Assembly: GCA_028285165.1 (NCBI GenBank)
Contig: JANQQB010000123.1
Coordinates: 1-51,039, forward strand
Length of the DNA stretch: 51,039 nucleotides
Direction: 5' to 3'
Origin: Rhodobiaceae bacterium
Lineage (GTDB): Bacteria; Pseudomonadota; Alphaproteobacteria; Rhizobiales; JANQQB01
Shown: in pieces, positions 43,155 through 50,601 of the stretch
How positions within the stretch are numbered: position 1 is the stretch's first letter
Layout: each line of letters begins with the position of its first letter
The notes under the pieces: model-generated
The model's database searches: none
Seen by the model: only the letters and a program-made list of their open reading frames with translations
What the model was told of the DNA's origin: nothing
Program-made: the position numbers and the translations under genes

Positions 43155-43983
43155 GGTCCTCCGTGCGGACCGGCTCGGCCTCGGCGTGCTCGTGGTGACC
43201 GTCCCCCGGATGGTATTCGTCGGTTATCGTGCCGTCGACGTGGCGCACCCGGCCGTCCGGCAGATGTGTGTGGTCGTGCTGGTGTTCGTAGACGGCCAAC
43301 GTCGCGGTTGCGCGGGACCCGAACAGGCGCCGGTATTCCTCGCTTGTCGCCACCGCTTTCGGCGAGCCTTGGCAACAGATATGGCCGTTCAGGCAGATCA
43401 CACGGTCGGTTGCGGCCATGACGACGTGCAGGTCGTGGGAAATCAGCATGATGCCGCATCCAAGGTCGTCGCGAATGCGCCCGATCAGCTCATAAAGTGC
43501 GATCTCGCCATTGAAATCGACGCCCTGGACGGGTTCGTCAAGGACAAGCAAATCCGGCCGCCGGGCCATGGCGCGGGCCAGGAGAACCCGCTGGAACTCG
43601 CCGCCGGACAAGGTTCGAACCTCCGCACGGCGCAGATGCGTTACTCCAGTGGCCTGCATGGCAGATTTCACATGGTCCGAACGGGGGCGCGCGGTCAGGC
43701 GCATGAACCGGTCAACCGAAAGAGGGAGCGTCCAGTCAATCGTAATGCGTTGCGGGACATACCCCACGACCAGCCCCTCACGTCGGCTGGCGGTTCCCTC
43801 ATCCGGCTTCAAAAGACCCAGTGCCATTTTGGCCGTCGTCGACTTGCCGGACCCGTTGGGGCCGATCAGCGTTACGATCTCCCCGGGTACAACCGTAAGG
43901 TCGATACCGCGCACCAGCCATCGGCCGTCGCGCTGGATGCCCGCGCCGGAAAGCGAGACAAGGGGATCTGTATTGTGGAGCAC
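43141..43983 (-). CDS. znuC: Zinc ABC transporter ATP-binding protein
   Basis: This 280-residue ATPase has Walker A IGPNGSGKSTTAKMALG, signature LSGGEFQRVLLARA and Walker B LLVLDEPVQGVD, and a His/Asp/Glu-rich tail (HEHAEAEP) common in ZnuC. A GTG at 43983 (VLHNTDPLVSLSGAG) with GGAAAG before it is preferred. An ATG at 44079 is open but would make the Zur-box palindrome part of the gene and adds sequence foreign to the family. It is divergent from znuA and shares the operator region. Confidence 0.93.
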   Translation of the reverse strand: MLHNTDPLVSLSGAGIQRDGRWLVRGIDLTVVPGEIVTLIGPNGSGKSTTAKMALGLLKPDEGTASRREGLVVGYVPQRITIDWTLPLSVDRFMRLTARPRSDHVKSAMQATGVTHLRRAEVRTLSGGEFQRVLLARAMARRPDLLVLDEPVQGVDFNGEIALYELIGRIRDDLGCGIMLISHDLHVVMAATDRVICLNGHICCQGSPKAVATSEEYRRLFGSRATATLAVYEHQHDHTHLPDGRVRHVDGTITDEYHPGDGHHEHAEAEPVRTEDHDVR

Positions 43984-44061
43984 GATCGGCTTTCCGTTTG
44001 CGATTCCATAGCGATCCCGCCGGGTGGCGAGTATCTCCGCTTGCCGACATTTATGCAACAC

Positions 44062-44074
44062 GTTATACCATAAC
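44062..44074. promoter_or_regulatory. Zur-box-like palindrome
   Basis: GTTAT-ACC-ATAAC is a perfect inverted repeat with a 3-nt centre, in the gap between divergent znuC and znuA, 29 bp before the znuA start. Alphaproteobacterial Zur sites are GTTAT...ATAAC-type palindromes, so zinc-dependent repression of both transcripts is expected. Confidence 0.72.
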
Positions 44075-44102
44075 AGCAACCGTATTCAGATGGAGCTTTT
44101 CG

Positions 44103-45344
44103 ATGAAATCGATGCGTGGATTTCTCCTCGCCGCCTCCGCCCTCATGCTCGTTCCCAATGCCGCCAGCGCTCATTCCGATGTGATTGCTTCGATCAAACC
44201 GGTGCATTCGCTGGTCGCAGCCGTCATGGAAGGCGTCGGCGAACCGGAGCTGATCATCGACGGCGCGGGATCGCCGCATACCTATGCGCTCAAGCCGTCG
44301 CAGGCCGCGGACCTTGAAAAAGCCGGACTCGTCTTCTGGGTCGGCCCCAATTTGGAAGCGTTTCTGGAAAAACCGATCGAGACGATCGGGTCCAAGGCGG
44401 TTTCGGTGGAATTGATGAAGGCCCATGACCTTGTTCGGCTCGACCTCCGCGAAGGCGGTGCGTTTGAGGGCCATGACCACGGCGACCACGGCCACGAAGA
44501 AGCCGGGCATGAGGGTCATGATCATGCTGAAAAGCATGACGACCACGCGCACGAAGGCCATAACCACGCCGAAAAGCATGACGACCATGCTGAAAAGCAT
44601 GACGACCATGCGCACGAAGGCCACAGCCACGCTGCAAAGCATGACGATCATGCCCATGAAGGCCACGATCACGCTGAAAAGCATGACGACCATGCGCACG
44701 AAGGCCACAGCCACGCTGCAAAACACGACGACCATGCCCATGAGGGTCATGATCACGCCGCGAAGCATGACGACCATGCCCACGAGGGCCACGATCATGG
44801 TGACCACGCGCACGGACACGGCGGAGTCGACGCCCATATCTGGCTGGACCCGCAAAACGCCAAGGCTCTGGTCCACGAAATCGAAGAAGCACTGGTCGCG
44901 CATGACCCGGCCAACGCGGCAAAATACGAGGCCAATGCCGAAGCCCTCATGGCACGGCTGGACGACTTGACGGCCGAAATCAAAACCACGCTGGAGCCCG
45001 TCAAGGACAAACCCTTCGTGGTGTTCCACGACGCCTATCACTATTTCGAAGACCGGTTCGGCCTCAAGGCAGTCGGTTCGATCACCGTCAGCCCGGAAGT
45101 CATTCCGGGAGCGCGCCGGGTCGGCGAGATTCAGGGCAAGCTAAAGGAACTCGATGCAGCGTGTGTCTTTTCAGAGCCGCAATTCGAGCCGAAGCTCGTC
45201 ACGGTGGTGACGGACGGGACGAACGCCAAGTCCGGCGTGCTCGATCCGCTCGGCGCCGGACTTGAGAACGGTCCGTCGCTCTATTTCGAACTCCTGCGGG
45301 GCATGGCGTCCTCGTTCCGGGATTGCCTGGCCGTCGCAAGCTGA
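44103..45344 (+). CDS. znuA: Zinc ABC transporter binding protein with expanded His-rich repeat
   Basis: This 413-residue exported protein has a signal peptide (FLLAASALMLVPNAASA) and the cluster A-I binding-protein fold. IASIKPVHSLVAAVMEGVGEPELI contains the first zinc His, and PHTYALKPSQAADLEKAGLVFWVG, DAHIWLDPQNAKA, HDAYHYFEDRFGL and FSEPQFEPKL give the others. A His/Asp loop from about residue 122 to 241 is built of tandem 14-residue units such as HDDHAHEGHSHAAK. Ordinary ZnuA loops are about 20-30 residues, making this expansion unusual. A GGAG ribosome site precedes the ATG. Confidence 0.95.
   Translation: MKSMRGFLLAASALMLVPNAASAHSDVIASIKPVHSLVAAVMEGVGEPELIIDGAGSPHTYALKPSQAADLEKAGLVFWVGPNLEAFLEKPIETIGSKAVSVELMKAHDLVRLDLREGGAFEGHDHGDHGHEEAGHEGHDHAEKHDDHAHEGHNHAEKHDDHAEKHDDHAHEGHSHAAKHDDHAHEGHDHAEKHDDHAHEGHSHAAKHDDHAHEGHDHAAKHDDHAHEGHDHGDHAHGHGGVDAHIWLDPQNAKALVHEIEEALVAHDPANAAKYEANAEALMARLDDLTAEIKTTLEPVKDKPFVVFHDAYHYFEDRFGLKAVGSITVSPEVIPGARRVGEIQGKLKELDAACVFSEPQFEPKLVTVVTDGTNAKSGVLDPLGAGLENGPSLYFELLRGMASSFRDCLAVAS
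44472..44825 (+). repeat. Tandem 42-bp repeats encoding the ZnuA His-rich loop
   Basis: The segment is built from units of about 42 bp, each encoding HDDHAHEGHxHAxK. I count five full units, one half unit (HDDHAEK, 21 bp) and partial units at both ends. The units differ at a few codons (S, D or N at the variable position), so they are not a recent perfect array. Such arrays can change length by slippage or recombination. Confidence 0.85.
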
Positions 45345-45361
45345 CCTCTTCCCGCTGAACG

Positions 45362-45387
45362 CTACGGGCGGCTATTGCCGCTCGTAG
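45362..45387. terminator. Bidirectional stem-loop between znuA and the beta-helix gene
   Basis: CTACGGGCGGC and GCCGCTCGTAG pair over 11 bp with one G-T wobble and a 4-nt loop. The hairpin lies at the end of two converging genes and overlaps the last codons of the beta-helix gene (stop at 45372). No T-run follows on either strand, so termination is probable but not certain. Confidence 0.45.
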
Positions 45388-46679
45388 GCGCCCAGATCGA
45401 CGGCGCGACCGGCAGGACGGGTCGCGCCGGCCCGATCGAGCGGCGGCGCATCCTGCGCGTTGCCCGCATCGATTGCCGGACTGCCCTCACGCAGGCGGAA
45501 ATCGAAAGCGGCCGCGTCGACAAAAAACCGGTCCGGATCGTCGATTTCCAAATTGTCGCGCAACTCGACACCGCTCGGGCCGGTTACGAACCTGGCCGCA
45601 TCGAACCCTCCCGCATTGAAGGACGGCGCCAGATTGTTGGCGATCAGGCTGGCTTCCGGAAGCCGGCCGTCCTTATGCGTCGTGATGGTAATCCAGGACG
45701 GCCCGGGCTCGCCCGGCACCGGATCGAACACGGTGTTGTTGACCACACGAACGTTGCGCGCACCCATGACGGTGATGCCGTGCCAATGGTCGGCCGCGAC
45801 CACATTGTTTTCGATCACCCAGTCCACGAATATGCCGTCAAACAGGCCGATCCCCTGCAACGTGCAGGCCAGCGGATGGGTGACATCTTCGTGGTTGATG
45901 ATGGTGTTGCCGCTGATCACGACGCCTACGACCTCGCCGCGACCGGCGCGTCCGTCTTCATCCAGCGACCAGGATTGGATGCCGTCGTCGTGATGGTCGT
46001 CGACGCCATAACAATTGCGGATCGTGTTGTCGCGAACCGCGCTGTGGTCCCCGAGCACGCGGACGCCGTCGGCAATGAAATGCTCGATGAGATTGTCCTC
46101 AACGACGGCACGCGGCCCGGCGACCTCCACGCCGTGTCGGATGTTGCGGATCGTATTGCCGCGGATTTCGATCGCCTCACCGGCGGCCAGAATGCCGTAT
46201 GCGGTGTTGCGGAGCCAGTCCTCCGCCGTGCGGCCCGCTGAATCGGCCACGCTTTCGATCCGGCTGTCCGACAGGACGATGTTGCTGGAGCCGGCGTCGA
46301 TCTCGACGATCGGCGTGAACAGCGCTGTCCGGGCATGGCTCGGGCTGATCCAGAGGCCCGACAGGGTCCAGCCGGAACTGCCGCGGATCCGCAGGTGCCG
46401 AAGCCGCGGCATGTGGCCGTCATCGGCGACAATCGTTACGGGTTCGGCATTGTGGCGGCCGGCAATCGACAGGGCGCCATGATAGCCGGAGCGCAGCCGC
46501 ACGATATCGCCGGGCTCAAGACGCCCTGACCGCACCAGGTCCTGAACGGATTTCAGGGGCCTTTCCGACGAACCGTCATGGGTTGGCGCTCCGGCAACCG
46601 GATCGACAAAATATTCGTTTGCGGTCACCGGCCCGGCCATGCCGAACGCCAGCAAGACCGACAACATGATGGTGCGCAT
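45372..46679 (-). CDS. Secreted right-handed parallel beta-helix protein
   Basis: This 435-residue exported protein has a signal peptide (MLSVLLAFGMAGPVTA). After EYFVDPVAGAPTHDGSSERPLKSVQDLV come many coils of the N-N-xI pattern (IEIRGNTIRNIRHGVEVAG, AVVEDNLIEHF, SAVRDNTIRNCYG, VVISGNTIINHE), typical of pectate-lyase-like helices. The end, SPAIDAGNAQDAP followed by VDLGAYE, is the usual cap of these proteins. It may bind or cut a polysaccharide, but no catalytic residues can be assigned. ATG 46679 follows GGGGAGAGG; the frame upstream lacks a signal-like start. Confidence 0.85.
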   Translation of the reverse strand: MRTIMLSVLLAFGMAGPVTANEYFVDPVAGAPTHDGSSERPLKSVQDLVRSGRLEPGDIVRLRSGYHGALSIAGRHNAEPVTIVADDGHMPRLRHLRIRGSSGWTLSGLWISPSHARTALFTPIVEIDAGSSNIVLSDSRIESVADSAGRTAEDWLRNTAYGILAAGEAIEIRGNTIRNIRHGVEVAGPRAVVEDNLIEHFIADGVRVLGDHSAVRDNTIRNCYGVDDHHDDGIQSWSLDEDGRAGRGEVVGVVISGNTIINHEDVTHPLACTLQGIGLFDGIFVDWVIENNVVAADHWHGITVMGARNVRVVNNTVFDPVPGEPGPSWITITTHKDGRLPEASLIANNLAPSFNAGGFDAARFVTGPSGVELRDNLEIDDPDRFFVDAAAFDFRLREGSPAIDAGNAQDAPPLDRAGATRPAGRAVDLGAYERQ

Positions 46680-46877
46680 GGGCCCTCTCCCCGTGTTCGC
46701 ATAAGGTTCCGGGGCCATGCGGTCCGGTATGCAGACATATAGGACGGACATATGACAGGTGCAGTCCGGGCTGCCTGCTGCGGACCTTTTGCCGACGGGT
46801 CAAATCACCTCATATGCAATGTCGCGGTGGGCGGTAGGGTGATGCACCCTTCTCCGTCATTCCTCCGGAGGTCATTT

Positions 46878-47390
46878 ATGCGCGTCAGAAAGACAAGACT
46901 GTCTGCGGACAGCGCGCTCCATTCCCTGTTCCGCCCGTCTGATTTCCTCGATTGTTATACGGTGCGCCTCTCCGACGCCGAGATTCCGCTGCACGAAATC
47001 GCCAGACGATTGTTCGCCAATCGACCGATCTGGATCCGTGCGCTGCTCGCAATCCGCGATTGCGCCGTTACGCCGTTCGGGCTCAAAACGACGAACAGCC
47101 TGCCGACCGACGACCGCAGGCGCGATACGGTAGCCGTCGGCGAAAGCATCGGATTCATGAAACTTCGCGCGATCACGGACTGGGAAATCCTGCTCGGCGA
47201 GGACGATCGTCACCTGGATTTCCGCCTGGCGGTTCGCCGCGAGGCCGACGATCCGCACACCATCTCACTTGCCACCTGGGTGCGCACGCACAACGCGCTC
47301 GGCCGGACCTATCTGCGGATTATCGAGCCATTTCACGTCGGTATCGTCAGATCACAGCTCGCGGCGATTGCGCGTTCGGCGGATGCATGA
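46878..47390 (+). CDS. DUF2867 domain protein
   Basis: This 170-residue cytosolic protein resembles the DUF2867 family. It has FRPSDFLDCYTVRLSDAEIPLHEIARRLF, then RDCAVTPFGLKT and the ending VRTHNALGRTYLRIIEPFHVGIVRS. The function of the family is unknown; some relatives are fused to NAD-binding domains. A strong GGAGG site precedes ATG 46878. Its 3' end overlaps the convergent transglutaminase-like gene by 44 bp, so transcription of the two may interfere. Confidence 0.8.
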   Translation: MRVRKTRLSADSALHSLFRPSDFLDCYTVRLSDAEIPLHEIARRLFANRPIWIRALLAIRDCAVTPFGLKTTNSLPTDDRRRDTVAVGESIGFMKLRAITDWEILLGEDDRHLDFRLAVRREADDPHTISLATWVRTHNALGRTYLRIIEPFHVGIVRSQLAAIARSADA

Positions 47391-48243
47391 TGGCGGCTGG
47401 CGGCACCGCATCGGATATCGCGATGGCAATACGGGAATCCTCGGCACCGCCGTCGGCGTCTATCCACACCGGTTCGGCAAGCAGTTTCAGTCGAGAAACG
47501 CCAATCTGCAGGAAATCGAGCCCCATGGAGTGAAACAGGGCGATACGCCGGCCCGGCTTCGGGTTGAGACCGCAACAGATCGTGCGCGTGCCCATTTTCA
47601 GGTGATGGGCGATATCCCATTCCATGACGACGCCGGCATGCCGGGTGACGACCCAGCAATGCATGTCATCGCACGTGCCAGCCTTTTCTTCGGGAAAGAA
47701 ATAGCCGGTCGCATATCCGGCCTCCAGACCGGCGGCGCGCAAGGCGGCGATCAGATAGGTGTTGATGTCGACGCAGGATCCTTCGGTCAGACCGCATCCG
47801 AGCAGCGGGATTTCCGCCATGCCGCCGATGCGCTCCTCGGGATGCCCGTAGGAGAACTTTTGCGCCGTGTCGTTGACGATCGCCTCGATGGCCGCGTGCC
47901 CGCCCCCGGCCTGAGCGGCGATCCGCCGTACATCCTGGACGAGCGCCTCGGCGGCGTCCGTGTAACGGTTTCGGCGCGGCTCGAACAAAGCCGGCGGATA
48001 CCAATCGACAGCGTGTTCAACCGTGTAGCTCACGGTGATTACCGGGTCGGCCGATGCCTCCAAACGCGGCCTTACGAGTGCCGCCCACTGACCGGTTGTC
48101 GCCTCGGCGACAAGCTCGACCGAGCCACCTGCAACATGAAATCCGGTCGGCCGCTGATGGGGTGTCGCCATGCCGACGGGCGCCAGCAAAAGGCGCCCGT
48201 CTGACTGAGTGGCATCGACCCGAACCGTTACGATCGACTGCAT
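47347..48243 (-). CDS. Transglutaminase-like cysteine peptidase-fold protein
   Basis: This 298-residue cytosolic protein has the transglutaminase core triad. The Cys lies in LTEGSCVDINTYLIAALRAAGL, the His in DDMHCWVVTRHAG and the Asp in VMEWDIAHHLK. An N-terminal beta domain (SIVTVRVDATQSDGRLLLAPVG) resembles the transglutaminase N-domain of bacterial relatives. Such proteins may be peptidases, amidases or cross-linking enzymes. ATG 48243 is chosen; the frame upstream overlaps the permease gene. It follows that permease by 10 nt on the same strand, so the two are probably co-transcribed. Confidence 0.87.
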   Translation of the reverse strand: MQSIVTVRVDATQSDGRLLLAPVGMATPHQRPTGFHVAGGSVELVAEATTGQWAALVRPRLEASADPVITVSYTVEHAVDWYPPALFEPRRNRYTDAAEALVQDVRRIAAQAGGGHAAIEAIVNDTAQKFSYGHPEERIGGMAEIPLLGCGLTEGSCVDINTYLIAALRAAGLEAGYATGYFFPEEKAGTCDDMHCWVVTRHAGVVMEWDIAHHLKMGTRTICCGLNPKPGRRIALFHSMGLDFLQIGVSRLKLLAEPVWIDADGGAEDSRIAIAISDAVPPAAIMHPPNAQSPRAVI

Positions 48244-48253
48244 GATCCGCCGC

Positions 48254-49297
48254 TCACACGAAGGCCTGGAAAACAACGCCGGAGATGATCGCACCGGACA
48301 CGCCCAGACCGAGATAGGCGGCAAAGACGCGGCGGCGGACCAGCGACCAGACGGCGGCCATGGCCGGGATCGAACTGACCGCACCCGCAACCATGAAGGC
48401 CATGGCGGCGCCGGCACTCATGCCCTGTTCCATCAGGCCGGCAAGCAGCGGCGGCGCGACATAGGAGTTGAGGTAGGCCGGCATGCCGACAAGGGCCGCG
48501 GTGGCAATCGGGACAATGCCCTCACCGCCGACAAGACCGGCGATCAGCGATGCGGGAACATAGGTGACCAAAAGCGCTTCCAGGACATAGGCAAGTGCCA
48601 GCCATTTCACCAGAAACAGCGCGTTTTGAACGAATTCGGCGCGGAACACGACGCGACGGGGTTCTTCTTCCCAGAAGCGCCAGACCGGCGTGCCCTTGAA
48701 CGGCGACGGGCCGCAGCCGCAGCCGCTTGCCTTGTAGTCCCGCAACGGGTTCGTGAGGCCGCCGGCCTGCAAGGCGAACTTGATCGCAAAGCCGCCGAAC
48801 AGGCCGAGCGCCACGGCGGAGACCGCCTTGCCGATGGCAAACGGCCAACCGAGCGCGGCCGCGGTGATCAGCAGCGTCGGCGGATCGATGAGCGGCGACG
48901 ACAGCCAGAAGGCCATCACGGCCGATAGCGGCGCGCCAAGCGCCAGGAGGCCGGCAATGAACGGGATGACCTCGCACGAACAGAACGGCGCCAGCCCGCC
49001 GAACAGGGCAGCAAGCACGATCATCCGGTTTTCCCGCCCCTTGAACGCCTCGGCGATCATCGCCTCGGCGCCGGCCGCCTTCATGCCGGCGATCAGAACG
49101 ACGGCGAAGGCGATATAGGGCAGCGTTCCCGCGAAGGCCGAAAGCGCAAATATGGTTGCCGGTATGAAATTCGCGGCATCGAACAGCGCGATCAGAATCG
49201 GGACCGTGATCGTGATGGTCCAGGGGGTGGCCAACCGGGACCAGAGTTCCGCTGCCGCCCTTGGTGCTGGCGCTGGCACCTGTGTCGTATCGCTCAT
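48254..49297 (-). CDS. ArsP/YraQ-type permease (DUF318 family)
   Basis: This 347-residue membrane protein has eight or more helices and belongs to the permease family that includes ArsP, an exporter of trivalent organoarsenicals. The signature FGGLAPFCSCEVIPFIAGL with the CSC motif is in the first half, and a Cys-rich loop (SGCGCGPSP) lies in the middle. The second half repeats a similar pattern (VGMPAYLNSYVAPPLLAGL). A methylarsenite or metal-thiol substrate is plausible but not proven. No arsenic-methyltransferase or ArsR gene adjoins it; an ArsR gene lies 40 kb away at 7515. Confidence 0.85.
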   Translation of the reverse strand: MSDTTQVPAPAPRAAAELWSRLATPWTITITVPILIALFDAANFIPATIFALSAFAGTLPYIAFAVVLIAGMKAAGAEAMIAEAFKGRENRMIVLAALFGGLAPFCSCEVIPFIAGLLALGAPLSAVMAFWLSSPLIDPPTLLITAAALGWPFAIGKAVSAVALGLFGGFAIKFALQAGGLTNPLRDYKASGCGCGPSPFKGTPVWRFWEEEPRRVVFRAEFVQNALFLVKWLALAYVLEALLVTYVPASLIAGLVGGEGIVPIATAALVGMPAYLNSYVAPPLLAGLMEQGMSAGAAMAFMVAGAVSSIPAMAAVWSLVRRRVFAAYLGLGVSGAIISGVVFQAFV

Positions 49298-49490
49298 GGG
49301 AAATCTCCTGAAAATCCGATTCTGACGATCAGTGCCGGATCTGCATCCTTAATTCGATAAATCTAGTATTATAGAAATAAGAGCTGGCGTCAATGGGAAA
49401 TCCGCCCTTTCGGTTCATTGATTTTGTCGACATGGTGATTGCGAACGTTCGCGCCGGACGCGCACTCTCCCGACCAGAAGGGTTTCTCGC

Positions 49491-49883
49491 ATGACCCCCA
49501 ATGCCATCGTCCCTTCCGAACTCAAGGACTATTACGACGACTGGCGCATGTCGCCGGGTCTGGTCTGCAACGGCTTCGTGTTTCTGACCGGATTCACGGG
49601 GGCGCGGGCCGATGGAAGCCTTGCGGCGGACCCGGAAGCGCAGATCCGCGATGCGTTTCGCAAGGTCGCGCTGGTATTGGAAACCGGCGGCATGGATTTC
49701 AGCCATCTGGTCGAGATGACCAGCTATCATGTTGGCCTGAAAGACCATTTCGGCGTCTTCCAGTCGGTTCGTGCCGAATGCGTTGTCGAACCCTACCCGG
49801 CCTGGACGGCGATCGAGGTCGCCGGGTTCGTGCGCGAGGGCGCAATCGTCGAAATCCGGGCGATTGCCCGCGAACCGGAGTGA
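49491..49883 (+). CDS. Rid family protein lacking the catalytic arginine
   Basis: This 130-residue protein has the YjgF/Rid fold: CNGFVFLTGFTGARADGS, then AFRKVALVLETGGMDFSHLVEMTSY and the ending GAIVEIRAIAREPE. At the position of RidA Arg105, where the PARSxV context is expected, it reads PAWTAIEV, with Trp (codon 49803-49805). It therefore should not be a canonical imine deaminase and belongs with Rid subgroups of unknown activity. AGAAGGG precedes the ATG. It is convergent with the TetR gene. Confidence 0.85.
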   Translation: MTPNAIVPSELKDYYDDWRMSPGLVCNGFVFLTGFTGARADGSLAADPEAQIRDAFRKVALVLETGGMDFSHLVEMTSYHVGLKDHFGVFQSVRAECVVEPYPAWTAIEVAGFVREGAIVEIRAIAREPE

Positions 49884-49913
49884 ACGGCCCCCTTGCCATT
49901 CTTGGCCTGGTGG

Positions 49914-50510
49914 TCAGACCGAGCGCTCGCGGCCTTTCCGGACAGCCGTTGCAACCAAATCCCCCGCAACGTCACCAGCGGTCTCAACATAGGCTGCATC
50001 GCGATGGATCAGCATCACGGTGGCCGCACCGTCCAGCAGGATGACGATGCGCCGCGCCACCGTCGCAGGTTCCAGCAGACCGTTTTGATCGAGAATGTCC
50101 GTCAACCAGGCCTCGAACCGCTTCTTGTGGGCGGCGCCCGCCTTCACGGCCGGGTGGCCCGGCATGTTGGCCAGCTCGGCAATGGTGCGCAGGAAACCGC
50201 AGCCGCGCCAGCGGTCGGTGTCGGCCGATCGAGCGAATTCACGGAACATCGCGCGGATGCGCTCAGCGACATTGCCTTCGGCATTTTCAAACCATGCCGC
50301 ATACGCATCCAGGGCGGGCTGGTCGCGGGATTGCAGGTAAGCCGCGACCAGATCGTCCTTGCTGCGAAAGTGATAGTAGAGGGTCTTCTTGGTGATGCCG
50401 GCACGCTCGGCAACAGCGTCGACACTGACGGCCCTGATGCCTTCGGCATAAAACAGCCGGGCGGCAGCGGCGATGATACGATCGCGGGTCGGGACGGAAT
50501 CTTGCGGCAT
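49914..50510 (-). CDS. TetR family transcriptional regulator
   Basis: This protein of about 198 residues has a TetR DNA-binding domain (TRDRIIAAAARLFYAEGIRAVSVDAVAERAGITKKTLYYHFRSKDDLVAAYL) and a helical ligand domain. ATG 50510 is preferred over a GTG at 50543 because the operator-like ACTGACCAGT at 50522-50531 would otherwise lie inside the gene; the GTG, with AAAGG before it, cannot be excluded. It is divergent from an enoyl-CoA hydratase gene, which it may control along with itself. Confidence 0.9.
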   Translation of the reverse strand: MPQDSVPTRDRIIAAAARLFYAEGIRAVSVDAVAERAGITKKTLYYHFRSKDDLVAAYLQSRDQPALDAYAAWFENAEGNVAERIRAMFREFARSADTDRWRGCGFLRTIAELANMPGHPAVKAGAAHKKRFEAWLTDILDQNGLLEPATVARRIVILLDGAATVMLIHRDAAYVETAGDVAGDLVATAVRKGRERSV

Positions 50511-50521
50511 TTGCTGAGTAT

Positions 50522-50531
50522 ACTGACCAGT
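50522..50531. promoter_or_regulatory. TetR-type operator candidate
   Basis: ACTG-AC-CAGT, flanked by TAT and GAGT, resembles the ACTGACCAGTCAGT core found at many TetR-family sites. It lies in the gap between the divergent TetR and enoyl-CoA hydratase genes, just upstream of the preferred TetR start. Confidence 0.5.
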
Positions 50532-50601
50532 GAGTTTATCCACAAATGGAACGCCTTTACCTTGCGCCCCCGCTCCTCTCCTCCTTCAAAAAGGCCCGTT
50601 G

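Noticed and set aside
44472-44825. Repeat array that could be taken for CRISPR-like
   Set aside because: The units are contiguous with no unique spacers and encode the in-frame ZnuA His-rich loop.
43872-45041. Antisense frame across znuA with a hydrophobic, membrane-protein-like repeat
   Set aside because: The repeated Met/Val/Phe pattern is the complement of the His/Asp codons in ZnuA. It has no homology and no ribosome site.
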